Of a DNA stretch of 64,000 nt, positions 41,865 to 50,038 are shown in pieces. How positions within the stretch are numbered: position 1 is the stretch's first letter; every line of letters begins with the position of its first letter. A model generated the notes under the pieces. It was not told the origin of the DNA. It saw only the letters and a list, made by a program, of their open reading frames with translations, and made no database searches. Position numbers and translations under genes: made by a program. This stretch comes from Halobacillus yeomjeoni (GTDB lineage Bacteria; Bacillota; Bacilli; Bacillales; Halobacillaceae): assembly GCF_020171525.1 (NCBI RefSeq), contig NZ_JAIVAI010000002.1, positions 124,001-188,000 on the forward strand, in the 5' to 3' direction.

Positions 41865-42036
41865 TGCATTATTATGAATATGTTTTTCATTTTTTCCCGT
41901 TTAGGATAAGAGGTTAAACTCTATCCTGATAATTTTTCTTATTATTTGACTAAAAGAACTATTCTGATAACATTATGAAAACATAAGGCAAAATTCATAT
42001 TTATTCATAACAGCAACTGAACAGGAAGGTGTATTT

Positions 42037-44796
42037 ATGAAAACGAAAAGCCAAACGAATGATTTAACAACCCCGTTACGAAGAGATATCAATGCATTAG
42101 GAAACATGTTGGGGGATATTCTCGTCCACCATGGCGGTGAAGAATTATTGAATAAAGTAGAAACGATCCGTCAATGGACCAAAGATTTGCGAAGCAACCC
42201 GAATGTATCCACATATAATCAGCTTAAAAAAGAAATTCAGTCTTTGAAACCTCCGATGCGCGCTCAAGTCATCCGCGCGTTTTCAATCTATTTCCACCTC
42301 GTCAACATCGCTGAACAAAACCACCGCATACGCAGGCGCCGGGAGTACCAGTTGAGAGAAGACCACGATGTGCAGCCTTTCTCTCTGGAAAGTGCGGTCT
42401 TGAACTTGAAGAAAAATGACTTTTCAAAAGAGGTCATCCAAGATGTGTTGAACCGGTTGTCCCTTGAATTGATCATCACTGCTCACCCGACCGAAGCGAC
42501 TAGGCGGACGGTTCTTGAAACACAGAAAAGGATTGCGACCATTCTAAAAGAATTGGATCAGCCGAATTTGACTGTCCGTGAAAAAGAAAGCCTGCAAGAC
42601 AGTCTCCAAAATGAAGTGACTGTCCTATGGCAGACAGAAGAACTGCGGAACCGTAAACCTACCGTCATGGATGAAGTCCGGAACGGTCTTTATTACTTTG
42701 ATGAAACCTTATTTGATGTTCTGCCTGAAGTCCATCAGGAACTCGAGGCAAGGCTTGAGGAACATTATCCTGGTGAGGATTGGTCCGTGCCGAACTTCTT
42801 ACGCTTCGGTTCATGGATTGGTGGAGATCGTGATGGCAACCCGAATGTTACCCCGGAAATCACGTGGGAAACCCTTGGCAAACAACGCAGCCTTGTTTTG
42901 GAGAAATATGAGGAAGTACTGGTGGAATTGATGAAGCGATTCAGCCATTCTACTTCTCAAGTGACCGTGACAGACGAATTGATGAAGTCTGTTGAAAGTG
43001 AAGAAGGGCTCATCCCGGAAGATAAAAGATGGCGGGCAGAGCGCGAAATCTACCGTCGTAAGTTCGCGATCATCCTGGAACGACTCCGCCAAATCGGAAA
43101 ATCAGACTTCGCATACGGATACTCCGATGAGCTGCTCCGTGATTTGTATCAGATCAAGGAAAGTGCTGAAAGTCACCAGCCTAACAAACGTGAATTGAAG
43201 AAACTTAGTAAGTTGATCCGCCAGGTGGAATTGTTCGGTTTCCACTTAGCTACATTGGATATCCGGAACCATAGCGGCGAACATGAATCAGCCGTAGCTG
43301 AATTACTGAATAAAGTAAGGATTACCGACGATTACTCAGCTCTAAGCGAACAAGAGAAATTAGACGTCCTCCAAGACGTATTGAGCGATCCACGTCCCGT
43401 TTCATTATTGAATGAGGACTATTCCGAATCCACCAGAAAGATGCTGGACGTCTTCCAGATGATCCGCAAAGCTCATGTAGAGTTCGGGAAACGTTCCATT
43501 GAAGTTTACTTGATCAGCATGACTGAATCTGCAAGTGACCTGCTGGAAGTATTGGTGCTGGCCAAAGAAGCCAGTATTTACCGCCTTCATTCCGATGGAA
43601 CAGTGAAAAGCGACCTCAACATCGCTCCGTTATTGGAAACTGTTGATGACTTGGTGGCAGGACCTGAGATTCTGAAGACATTATTTGATATGCCGGTTTA
43701 TGCCAAGCATTTGAACCACCACAACAACCACCAGGAAATCATGCTCGGTTATTCTGATGGAAGTAAAGATGGGGGAACGTTGACGGCGAACTGGCGCTTA
43801 TACAAGGCCCAGCAGGAAATCCACGACATGGCGAATGAGTACAACGTAGGTTTGAAATTCTTCCATGGCCGCGGTGGATCTCTCGGCCGCGGAGGCGGTA
43901 CATTGAACCGAAGTCTATTGTCCCAGCCAGTGGAAACATTAGGTGACGGGGTGAAAATTACAGAACAAGGCGAAGTACTGTCCTCCCGCTACTTACTTCG
44001 TGACATCGCTTATCGTAGTCTTGAACAGGGCGCATCCACCATACTTGAAGGGGCTGCGAATGTTTCGAAGGAATCTGAACAGTCCTATCACAGGGAACAA
44101 TCCTGGGAAGACGCAATGGAAGAAATCTCAGGCGTCGCTTTGAAAAAATATCAATCCCTCGTGTTCGAAGACCCTGATTTCTTGACGTATTTCAATGAAG
44201 CTACTCCACTTCAAGAATTAGGAGAATTGAACATCGGCTCTCGTCCGATGAAGAGGAAAGATAGTTCCAAGTTTGAAAACCTTCGTGCTATTCCGTGGGT
44301 ATTCGCTTGGTCTCAGAGCCGTCAGTTGATTCCAGCATGGTATGCAGCTGGTTCAGGCCTGTCCAGCTACGTTGATAAAGGGGAAGACAATCTGAAGCTG
44401 CTTCAACACATGTACGAGAACTGGCCATTCTTCCGCTCCACTATCAACAACCTGCAAATGGCTCTGACGAAAGCGGACATTCCAACCGCCAAGGAGTATA
44501 CGACGCTGGTTAATGATAAACAGCTGGGTGAGCGAATCTCTAAAAACATATTTGATGAGTATGAACGAACGAAAGACGTTCTACTCAAGATTTCCGGTGA
44601 TGATGAACTATTGGATCACCAACCGACAATCAAAGAATCCGTACGTTTACGTAACCCTTATGTAGATCCATTGAACTTCTTACAAGTGGAGCTCATTAAA
44701 GAGCTTCGTCAGAGTGAAGACAAGAATGAAGATATTCTCACAGAAGTGTTATTGACCATCAGCGGAATTGCAGCTGGTCTTCGTAACACCGGTTGA
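42037..44796 (+). CDS. ppc: Phosphoenolpyruvate carboxylase
   Basis: PPC converts PEP and bicarbonate to oxaloacetate, refilling the TCA cycle and feeding aspartate and glutamate synthesis. The 919-residue protein has LIITAHPTEATRRT (catalytic His, near residue 150), GSWIGGDRDGNPNVT and FHGRGGSLGRGGG. The C-terminal LRNTG end is the conserved tail of the enzyme. Length is normal. GGAAGGTG precedes the ATG. Oxaloacetate supply would support glutamate-derived solutes such as proline; that link is inferred. Confidence 0.97.
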   Translation: MKTKSQTNDLTTPLRRDINALGNMLGDILVHHGGEELLNKVETIRQWTKDLRSNPNVSTYNQLKKEIQSLKPPMRAQVIRAFSIYFHLVNIAEQNHRIRRRREYQLREDHDVQPFSLESAVLNLKKNDFSKEVIQDVLNRLSLELIITAHPTEATRRTVLETQKRIATILKELDQPNLTVREKESLQDSLQNEVTVLWQTEELRNRKPTVMDEVRNGLYYFDETLFDVLPEVHQELEARLEEHYPGEDWSVPNFLRFGSWIGGDRDGNPNVTPEITWETLGKQRSLVLEKYEEVLVELMKRFSHSTSQVTVTDELMKSVESEEGLIPEDKRWRAEREIYRRKFAIILERLRQIGKSDFAYGYSDELLRDLYQIKESAESHQPNKRELKKLSKLIRQVELFGFHLATLDIRNHSGEHESAVAELLNKVRITDDYSALSEQEKLDVLQDVLSDPRPVSLLNEDYSESTRKMLDVFQMIRKAHVEFGKRSIEVYLISMTESASDLLEVLVLAKEASIYRLHSDGTVKSDLNIAPLLETVDDLVAGPEILKTLFDMPVYAKHLNHHNNHQEIMLGYSDGSKDGGTLTANWRLYKAQQEIHDMANEYNVGLKFFHGRGGSLGRGGGTLNRSLLSQPVETLGDGVKITEQGEVLSSRYLLRDIAYRSLEQGASTILEGAANVSKESEQSYHREQSWEDAMEEISGVALKKYQSLVFEDPDFLTYFNEATPLQELGELNIGSRPMKRKDSSKFENLRAIPWVFAWSQSRQLIPAWYAAGSGLSSYVDKGEDNLKLLQHMYENWPFFRSTINNLQMALTKADIPTAKEYTTLVNDKQLGERISKNIFDEYERTKDVLLKISGDDELLDHQPTIKESVRLRNPYVDPLNFLQVELIKELRQSEDKNEDILTEVLLTISGIAAGLRNTG

Positions 44797-44805
44797 TTCA
44801 TTCAT

Positions 44806-44839
44806 GAGCTGTCAGCTTAGGCTGACAGCTCTCTTTTTT
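44806..44839 (+). terminator. Terminator of ppc
   Basis: GAGCTGTCAGC pairs with GCTGACAGCTC, followed by TCTTTTTT. Confidence 0.92.
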
Positions 44840-44869
44840 ACGACTCTTATCCAAGACTTTAAAACGAAG

Positions 44870-45039
44870 AGGTCCGTTGCCGTAAAAGTAAAGGGTGGGA
44901 GTGGAAACGGCTCGCTTTCCTGCGGGGGACCTGGCAAGCTTCCTCGGGCTTACGCCCTGTGGGATCTCGCCCAGCCCCTTCTCCCGCGGGAGTCTCGCCG
45001 TTTCCACTCCCACCCAACAGAATGGTTAAGAACGGACCT
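44870..45039. repeat. Long composite palindrome (module C)
   Basis: Outer arms AGGTCCGTT (44870-44878) and AACGGACCT (45031-45039) enclose inner 18-bp arms GGGTGGGAGTGGAAACGG (44893-44910) and its inverse (44998-45015). The core (CGCTTTCC-GCGGGGGAC, CTCCCGCGGGAGTCTCG) is of the same type as modules A and B but with unrelated arms. It is intergenic, downstream of ppc, with no coding capacity that I accept. Confidence 0.8.
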
Positions 45040-45090
45040 TAACAAAAATGCAGTTTGATTATCAGTGACATTCTTTTAAATAGAATCAAC

Positions 45091-45131
45091 AAAAGCCGCT
45101 GCTGAAGTGATCTGCAGCGGCTTTTGTTTTT
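45091..45131. terminator. Hairpin, probably the original terminator of the gdh gene
   Basis: AAAAGCCGCTGC pairs with GCAGCGGCTTTT. It is now separated from the gdh stop (45411) by the 273-bp element at 45132-45404. Confidence 0.75.
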
Positions 45132-45201
45132 TGCTCTGTTAAAGTTGGTTGTTACCATTTGCATAAACGCAAACCATTTTTTTCAGATAAAATGGAGAAG
45201 T

Positions 45202-45294
45202 GTGAATTACCATTGGAGTTTAAGTTTATTGGTTGCCTTACCAGTAGTTATAATACTGATGACAATATACACTAAAACGAAGCAAGATGATTAG
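45202..45294 (+). CDS. 30-residue single-helix membrane peptide
   Basis: A GTG start at 45202 with TGGAGA a few bases upstream opens 30 codons to TAG 45292-45294. The peptide begins MNYHWSLS, continues with a hydrophobic run (LLVALPVVIILMTIY) long enough to cross a membrane, and ends in charged KTKQDD. This design resembles small membrane proteins and type I toxins, but I recognise no family. It lies wholly inside the mobile-like element and is followed by a strong terminator at 45338. Too short for usual gene calling; reality of translation is unproven. Confidence 0.45.
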   Translation: MNYHWSLSLLVALPVVIILMTIYTKTKQDD

Positions 45295-45337
45295 AGCAGC
45301 TTGCTTCGCTAACGGCTATTAATAGTAAATAAAATAA

Positions 45338-45374
45338 ACAGAACTTCCAAGAAAATGGAAGTTCTGTTTGTTTA
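45338..45374 (+). terminator. Terminator after the 30-codon ORF
   Basis: ACAGAACTTCCA pairs with TGGAAGTTCTGT, followed by TTGTTTATG. Confidence 0.85.
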
Positions 45375-45410
45375 TGAGTATCAAAATTAATCTTTAACAG
45401 ATTCTTGTTT

Positions 45411-46787
45411 TTAATAGAGTTTTCCTTGGCGATACATGATCGTTGATAGTTTCATGACGGAATGGATATAGCAATTTTGGCGGAGAGGGAATGGATCTCC
45501 GAAGAATTGTGGAAGAATCGTATCCATCGTGCCCCGCATCTTATCGAATAAGCGTTTATACACTTCTTCCTCAGTCATGAACTGGGTATCGCGGCCTTGT
45601 ACCCATTCATAGTAGGAAACGATGACCCCTCCTGCGTTGGCCAGGATATCAGGAACAATCAAGACGCCTTTATCAGCCAGGTAGCGGTCGGCCTCTTCTG
45701 TAATCGGTCCGTTGGCTCCTTCGATGATCAATTTAGCTTGGATATCTTCCATATTCTCTTTATGGATCTGGTCTTCCAATGCAGCCAATAAGAGCACATC
45801 TACATCAAGTGCGAGCAGGTCATCCCGCTCCTTGACCTCTGCTTTGATATCATATTCGTCCAGTTCTTCCTGGTTGGTAGGAAGGTCTCCGTCATGCTCT
45901 TTCGTAAATTTGACAAGGCCAGGAATATCCAGACCGTCCTCATGATAAAGCATGACATTATGATCGCTTACAGCGACGATTTTATTTTGAAGGTGGCTGC
46001 ACTGGTAAGCTTCTAATGCGGCTACGGAACCAAGGTTACCGAACCCCTGCACAGCCATCGTAAGTTTTCTATCTGCATGCTCAAGAGCGGTTTTCGCAAA
46101 GATGTTATCTGTTTCTTTGAGAGCCTTTTCATTTTCATTCAAGTAATTGTGCATCATATATCGGAATGTGAAATAAACCCCTTTACCCGTCGCTTCTCTT
46201 CGCCCAAGTGATCCGCCATTTACGATACTCTTACCTGTGAAACTGTTGCGGTAGATCTTCCCTGGATGCGTATTTTTATATTCACCCATCATCCAGTCCA
46301 TTTCACGCTCACCAGTACCTACATCAGGAGCAGGGATATCTTTATCCGGCCCTAAGATATCATTGAAATACTGGACGTATTTCTTACAGATCAGATTCAA
46401 TTCTTTGATGCTGTATTCTTTAGGGTTGATGATGACTCCGCCTTTTCCTCCACCGAAAGGAAGTTCGTGAAGAGCGTTTTTCAATGTCATCAGCTTCGCA
46501 AGGTTGGACACTTCTTCTTCATTCACGGTCTCGTGGAATCGAATACCACCTTTATAAGGCCCTAAGGTATCACTATGCTGTACACGGAAAGCAGGGATTC
46601 TCACAATCGTCCCATTCTCTAAGGTGACCCTTAAAAAGGACTTATGTATGTGGTTGGGAGTCGAAAGTAAAGCGCAGAGAGATTTGTAGGCCTGTTCACG
46701 TGTTTGAGCTTGCAGGTTCGGTAAGAAAGACTCGTCTTCCATTACAGCTTTCAAGGATTCTTCGATAATGTGTTGTTGTTTTTGCAT
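45411..46787 (-). CDS. Glutamate dehydrogenase (Glu/Leu/Phe/Val dehydrogenase family)
   Basis: The 458-residue enzyme interconverts glutamate with 2-oxoglutarate and ammonium. It has GPYKGGIRFH (K79), PFGGGKGGVI (catalytic-region K115), PAPDVGTGEREM, a Rossmann motif QGFGNLGSVAA and the C-terminal DILANAGGVIVSYYEW block. The cofactor is not decided by sequence alone. Glutamate is both a major solute in Halobacillus and the precursor for the proHJA pathway, so the enzyme may help adjust the glutamate pool. The stop codon lies in the 8-bp duplication beside a mobile-like element. Confidence 0.93.
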   Translation of the reverse strand: MQKQQHIIEESLKAVMEDESFLPNLQAQTREQAYKSLCALLSTPNHIHKSFLRVTLENGTIVRIPAFRVQHSDTLGPYKGGIRFHETVNEEEVSNLAKLMTLKNALHELPFGGGKGGVIINPKEYSIKELNLICKKYVQYFNDILGPDKDIPAPDVGTGEREMDWMMGEYKNTHPGKIYRNSFTGKSIVNGGSLGRREATGKGVYFTFRYMMHNYLNENEKALKETDNIFAKTALEHADRKLTMAVQGFGNLGSVAALEAYQCSHLQNKIVAVSDHNVMLYHEDGLDIPGLVKFTKEHDGDLPTNQEELDEYDIKAEVKERDDLLALDVDVLLLAALEDQIHKENMEDIQAKLIIEGANGPITEEADRYLADKGVLIVPDILANAGGVIVSYYEWVQGRDTQFMTEEEVYKRLFDKMRGTMDTILPQFFGDPFPLRQNCYIHSVMKLSTIMYRQGKLY

Positions 46788-46880
46788 TGTACGGTTTCCT
46801 CCATTCCCGGTATATATTACTGAGACTATTTTCCTTATCTAACTTTACCTTTCCCTCTTCGCTCTATATCAAACGTGTTC

Positions 46881-46921
46881 AAAAAAATAAAAGCCACTCT
46901 CCCATTGAGGGAGAATGGCTT
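46881..46921 (-). terminator. Terminator of fabI
   Basis: A 13-bp stem (AAGCCATTCTCCC with its partner, one G-U) is followed on the minus strand by TTTTATTTTTTT. Confidence 0.9.
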
Positions 46922-46926
46922 CATAA

Positions 46927-47706
46927 TTAACCGAGGATGTTATACCCGGAATCGACGTATACAATTTCACCTGTGACACCGCGGGACAAGTGGCTCATCA
47001 TTGCGAGCGTCATGTCTCCCACTTCTTCTTTCGTTACATTTTTCCTTAACGGGGACGTTTCTTCAATCTTTTGAAGGATTTCATTGAAGGAAGGCACGCC
47101 TTTCGCAGCAAGTGTGCGCACAGCTCCTGCAGAGATGGCATTGACGCGGATGTCGTCTTTACCAAGATCATTTGCAAGATAACGGACCGAGGCTTCAAGA
47201 GATGCTTTAGCTACTCCCATTACGTTGTAACCTGCAACGACCCGCTCTGCCCCAAGGTAGCTCATCGCGATCAAGGAACCGCCTTCTTTCATTAATGGAC
47301 GGCTCGCTTTTGCTACAGCGATAAGAGAATATGCACTTGTATCCTGTGCAAATGCGAATCCATCTCTTGACGTATCGACGAATTCACCTTTCAGGTCTTC
47401 AGCATTGGCAAAAGCGACCGAATGAACGACGCCGTGGATGCAGTCGACTTCTTCCCCGATTTTTTCAAAAGCTTCTTGAATGCTTTCATCACTGTTCACA
47501 TCACAAGCAAGAACCATTTTCGCTTCGATCCCGTGATCATTCAGCAGCTTTTCAATTTTCTTGTATGAACGTTCTTTCCTGTATGTAAAAATCAGGTTTG
47601 CACCAGCCTGATGCAGGGATTGGGCTACGCCCCAAGCCAAACTTCGGTTGTTGGCCACTCCCATGACGACAATATTCTTATCTTTCATTTTCAGTAAATC
47701 TTCCAT
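46927..47706 (-). CDS. fabI: Enoyl-[acyl-carrier-protein] reductase FabI
   Basis: FabI performs the last reduction of each fatty acid elongation cycle with NAD(P)H. The 259-residue short-chain dehydrogenase-fold protein has GVANNRSLAWGVA (cofactor loop), Y150 and Y160-x6-K167 (AGYNVMGVAK), the enoyl reductase arrangement, and GEIVYVDSGYNILG at the C terminus. GGAGG lies 8 bases before ATG. A FapR-like operator sits just upstream, matching malonyl-CoA-responsive control known for fabI in Bacillus subtilis. FabI is the triclosan target in many species. Confidence 0.96.
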   Translation of the reverse strand: MEDLLKMKDKNIVVMGVANNRSLAWGVAQSLHQAGANLIFTYRKERSYKKIEKLLNDHGIEAKMVLACDVNSDESIQEAFEKIGEEVDCIHGVVHSVAFANAEDLKGEFVDTSRDGFAFAQDTSAYSLIAVAKASRPLMKEGGSLIAMSYLGAERVVAGYNVMGVAKASLEASVRYLANDLGKDDIRVNAISAGAVRTLAAKGVPSFNEILQKIEETSPLRKNVTKEEVGDMTLAMMSHLSRGVTGEIVYVDSGYNILG

Positions 47707-47732
47707 AATTGTGCCTCCAATGAACGTATAAT

Positions 47733-47749
47733 TTATTACCAGGTCTTAA
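47733..47749. promoter_or_regulatory. FapR operator upstream of fabI
   Basis: TTATTACCAGGTCTTAA differs at two or three positions from the TTAGTACCWGGTACTAA-type FapR palindrome and lies 27 bases before the fabI start. Confidence 0.75.
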
Positions 47750-47820
47750 TCGGATTATATCATAACATGCAAGAAAGTAGTCCAGCTACCTCCCCTTATC
47801 TTTAACCATAGTCCCCTGAA

Positions 47821-48888
47821 TTATTTCTTTCCTGTCCAGTATGCTCCATCTTCCATATGAGCGAATGGCAGCTCAGTATCGACTTTACCATAGATCCTCT
47901 CGTCACTGATCTCTTCACCTTCCAGCCATTTAGGAAAATCGAATTTGACAGGATCCTTATCTCCACCAAGCGTAAACCAGGCCTTTTTTTGTTTCGGCAG
48001 GTACCCTGAAGTGTGAATCGTTCCTGCCCAGTTGCTGTAAAGTTTTGAAAAAACCCCTTTTTCCGTATCGTTCATCAAACGGAAAGCATCTTCAGCTGTC
48101 TTAATCGTATGCCTGTTGGTTTGAATAGCATCCATCCGCTTCATGGAATCGACTAAATGATTTCGGTTCTCTTTTGTCAAAATTTCAAAGTGATTCGTAC
48201 ATACATCCGACTCCCTGACCTCCACCCCTCTGGGCGAAGCTTCTACTACATACGTTTGATTACTGGAATCAAAGACTGTATAACTGAATGAATGTCGATG
48301 CGGAATTTCTTTAAGCATGTCCACAGCCTCATCGACATTGGCACAGGACTCGAGAATAAGACGTCCGATCATACAACAGATGAAGCCGATCCCCGGGCGC
48401 TTGCGGTGCATGAAGTTGTACCCCATCACCAATCCTTTTTCATTCATTCCGTCCATCCGTCCGGTAATGCGCTGCGTCGGTCCGATGATGGCGTACCCTT
48501 GGTCAGTAGGTTGATAAAGCGAATACCTGCCTTCGTATGTTTTTGGCATATAATCATAATTCCGAATGAGGTATCCGTCGCCCGTCATGATGGAGCAGCC
48601 AGATTTCTTGTAATCAATCCGGTATCCCCCGAACTCCATCAGCACCCGTTCCATCGGCCACTCCAAAGCGTCACGCAGTCCGATCAGCTCATCCCAAACC
48701 CCGGGTGCGAAGCGTGTGATGGCCTCCTTCACCTCTTGTTCCTCTACCGTGAACCTCGGCTTCCTCGTTTTCCATTGTTTTTCTCTGTTTTTCACAGTCC
48801 AAGAATTCTTCAATTCCGTGCCCTGCCAATACCCAAAATCATAGTGGGAACCGCGGAACTGCAGAATGTCGCTATAGATGTGTTTCAT
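47821..48888 (-). CDS. C45-family (acyl-CoA:6-APA acyltransferase-like) Ntn hydrolase
   Basis: The 355-residue protein resembles peptidase family C45/AAT-like Ntn hydrolases. The putative nucleophile is C98 in YKKSGCSIM, followed by the RNYDY strand and GRMDGMNEKGLVMGYNF. In family members the proenzyme is cleaved before this Cys. It may hydrolyse an amide bond, such as acyl-amino acids or bile-salt-like compounds; the substrate is unknown. AGGAGATG precedes ATG. It is monocistronic, with a truncated MITE-like repeat upstream. Confidence 0.86.
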   Translation of the reverse strand: MKHIYSDILQFRGSHYDFGYWQGTELKNSWTVKNREKQWKTRKPRFTVEEQEVKEAITRFAPGVWDELIGLRDALEWPMERVLMEFGGYRIDYKKSGCSIMTGDGYLIRNYDYMPKTYEGRYSLYQPTDQGYAIIGPTQRITGRMDGMNEKGLVMGYNFMHRKRPGIGFICCMIGRLILESCANVDEAVDMLKEIPHRHSFSYTVFDSSNQTYVVEASPRGVEVRESDVCTNHFEILTKENRNHLVDSMKRMDAIQTNRHTIKTAEDAFRLMNDTEKGVFSKLYSNWAGTIHTSGYLPKQKKAWFTLGGDKDPVKFDFPKWLEGEEISDERIYGKVDTELPFAHMEDGAYWTGKK

Positions 48889-48950
48889 GAGGCATCTCCT
48901 TTGATTTCCAACGTTTCGTTCACTTTACCATTTTTCTGTTTTTTCTTTAA

Positions 48951-49109
48951 GGGTTCGTTAAAGTCTGTTGTTGATATATTAAAATTAAATGATTCTTACA
49001 AGGCCACTCGTTAGGATTGTGGTTTCAGTCCGTTTTTTAATCAGAGCGGGGGAGGGAAGGGAAAACAGTCCGCTTTCCGCGGGGAACGCTGAGTCTCCTC
49101 GAACCTTTT
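48951..49109. mobile_element. Truncated MITE-like element (copy 4, left part only)
   Basis: The left end GGGTTCGTTAAAGTCTGTTGTTGATAT resembles the family end (10 of the first 13 bases). It is followed by the left half of module B (GGGAAAACAGTCCGCTTTCCGCGGGGAAC). The element breaks off near 49109, just before the stop of the convergent VC0807-like gene at 49118, and I see no right end or duplication. Confidence 0.65.
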
Positions 49110-49117
49110 TAAAGAAA

Positions 49118-49777
49118 TTACTTTTCAGCCTTCATCTCTTCCTTTACTTCATCAACCAGCTCCGGCGTTTCTTTGATGATTTTACCTACGTAGAAAAAAC
49201 CACCCATGATAAGGAAGGCAATTCCCCAGTTCAGCACTTGCCGGAGGATGATTCCTTTATCAAAAGCTTCCACACCATATTCAATGATCAACCACACCTT
49301 GATACTTGCCAGGAGCACATCCTGCACAGCGAAAGCAACGGCAATCCAGTTGAAAATAGATAGAAGCTTTTTCTTATAGAATAACCGTTTAGTGAACGGA
49401 CGATTATATCCTTGAAGTTCTGTGAAATCCAAAGCGAAGTATAGGGATATCGGCTTCTTAATTAAAATGCTCATCAAGAATATCCCTGCCAATACATATG
49501 CAAAAATGACACTGTTCCACAATAACTGTAATGCAGACCCAGCCAAAACATCGAGCAGGGTCCCGATGACTAGTGTAGATAAGATATAAATTCCGAACAC
49601 GTTGACCTTTTTCAACGCCATGAAGCGATACACAGTGTAAATGATTCCCGGTACGGAGGATAAAAGCATTGCATAATAATCGCCAATCGGTTCACGTGTA
49701 AGGTGCCAAACCGCAAGCGGAAATATGACATAGCAAACCAAATCCAGCATAATGAATTTCTGATCCTTCACCTTCAT
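49118..49777 (-). CDS. VC0807-like multi-pass membrane protein
   Basis: The 219-residue protein has six predicted helices and resembles the VC0807/intracellular-septation-A-like family (LCYVIFPLAVWHL..., PGIIYTVYRFMALKKVNVFGIYILST, LDFTELQGYNRPFTKRLFYKK). The function of that family is unknown. GAAGGAGAG precedes the ATG. The 3' end is directly followed by a truncated repeat, so the original terminator may have been lost. The upstream region 49778-50038 is shared with the divergent NDH-2-like gene and holds a cre-like site. Confidence 0.75.
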   Translation of the reverse strand: MKVKDQKFIMLDLVCYVIFPLAVWHLTREPIGDYYAMLLSSVPGIIYTVYRFMALKKVNVFGIYILSTLVIGTLLDVLAGSALQLLWNSVIFAYVLAGIFLMSILIKKPISLYFALDFTELQGYNRPFTKRLFYKKKLLSIFNWIAVAFAVQDVLLASIKVWLIIEYGVEAFDKGIILRQVLNWGIAFLIMGGFFYVGKIIKETPELVDEVKEEMKAEK

Positions 49778-49968
49778 CTCTCCTTCGGAAACCTTCTTTA
49801 TTTATATACGACGTGACTTGCCTGCCGTTTCAGGAAATTTTCACTTTTGACATCATTCGATTTAGGGAATGCTGAACATATGAGAAAATTGTCTTTTCGT
49901 GATAAGAAATGCTCACTTGTTATAGTTTTCCGATCGGTTTTTTGGTAGGCTTAAAGTTGTAAGAAAAC

Positions 49969-49982
49969 AGAAAGCGTTTTCG
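49969..49982. promoter_or_regulatory. cre-like site upstream of the NDH-2-like gene
   Basis: AGAAAGCGTTTTCG fits 12 of 14 consensus positions, with mismatches only at the ends, and lies 57 bases before the start. Confidence 0.5.
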
Positions 49983-50038
49983 ATAAACGACTTATATTAC
50001 AGCAATTAGAACGGAATTAGAAAAGGGTGGTGACAAGA

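Larger units (their letters stand above)
45132..45404. mobile_element. MITE-like element, copy 3, carrying a 30-codon ORF (8-bp target duplication)
   Basis: The left end TGCTCTGTTAAAG and the inverse of the right end (GAATCTGTTAAAG) share TCTGTTAAAG with the copy 1 ends. TTGTTTTT occurs directly on both sides (45124-45131 and 45405-45412), an exact 8-bp duplication, although T-rich. The element is 273 bp and sits between the gdh stop codon and its likely terminator. It holds a 30-codon ORF (45202) and a strong terminator (45338) but no palindromic modules and no transposase. Being shorter in shared ends than copies 1 and 2, its membership of the family is probable, not certain. Confidence 0.62.

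Noticed and set aside
44768-45058. ORFs on both strands after ppc
   Set aside because: They span the ppc terminator and palindromic module C.
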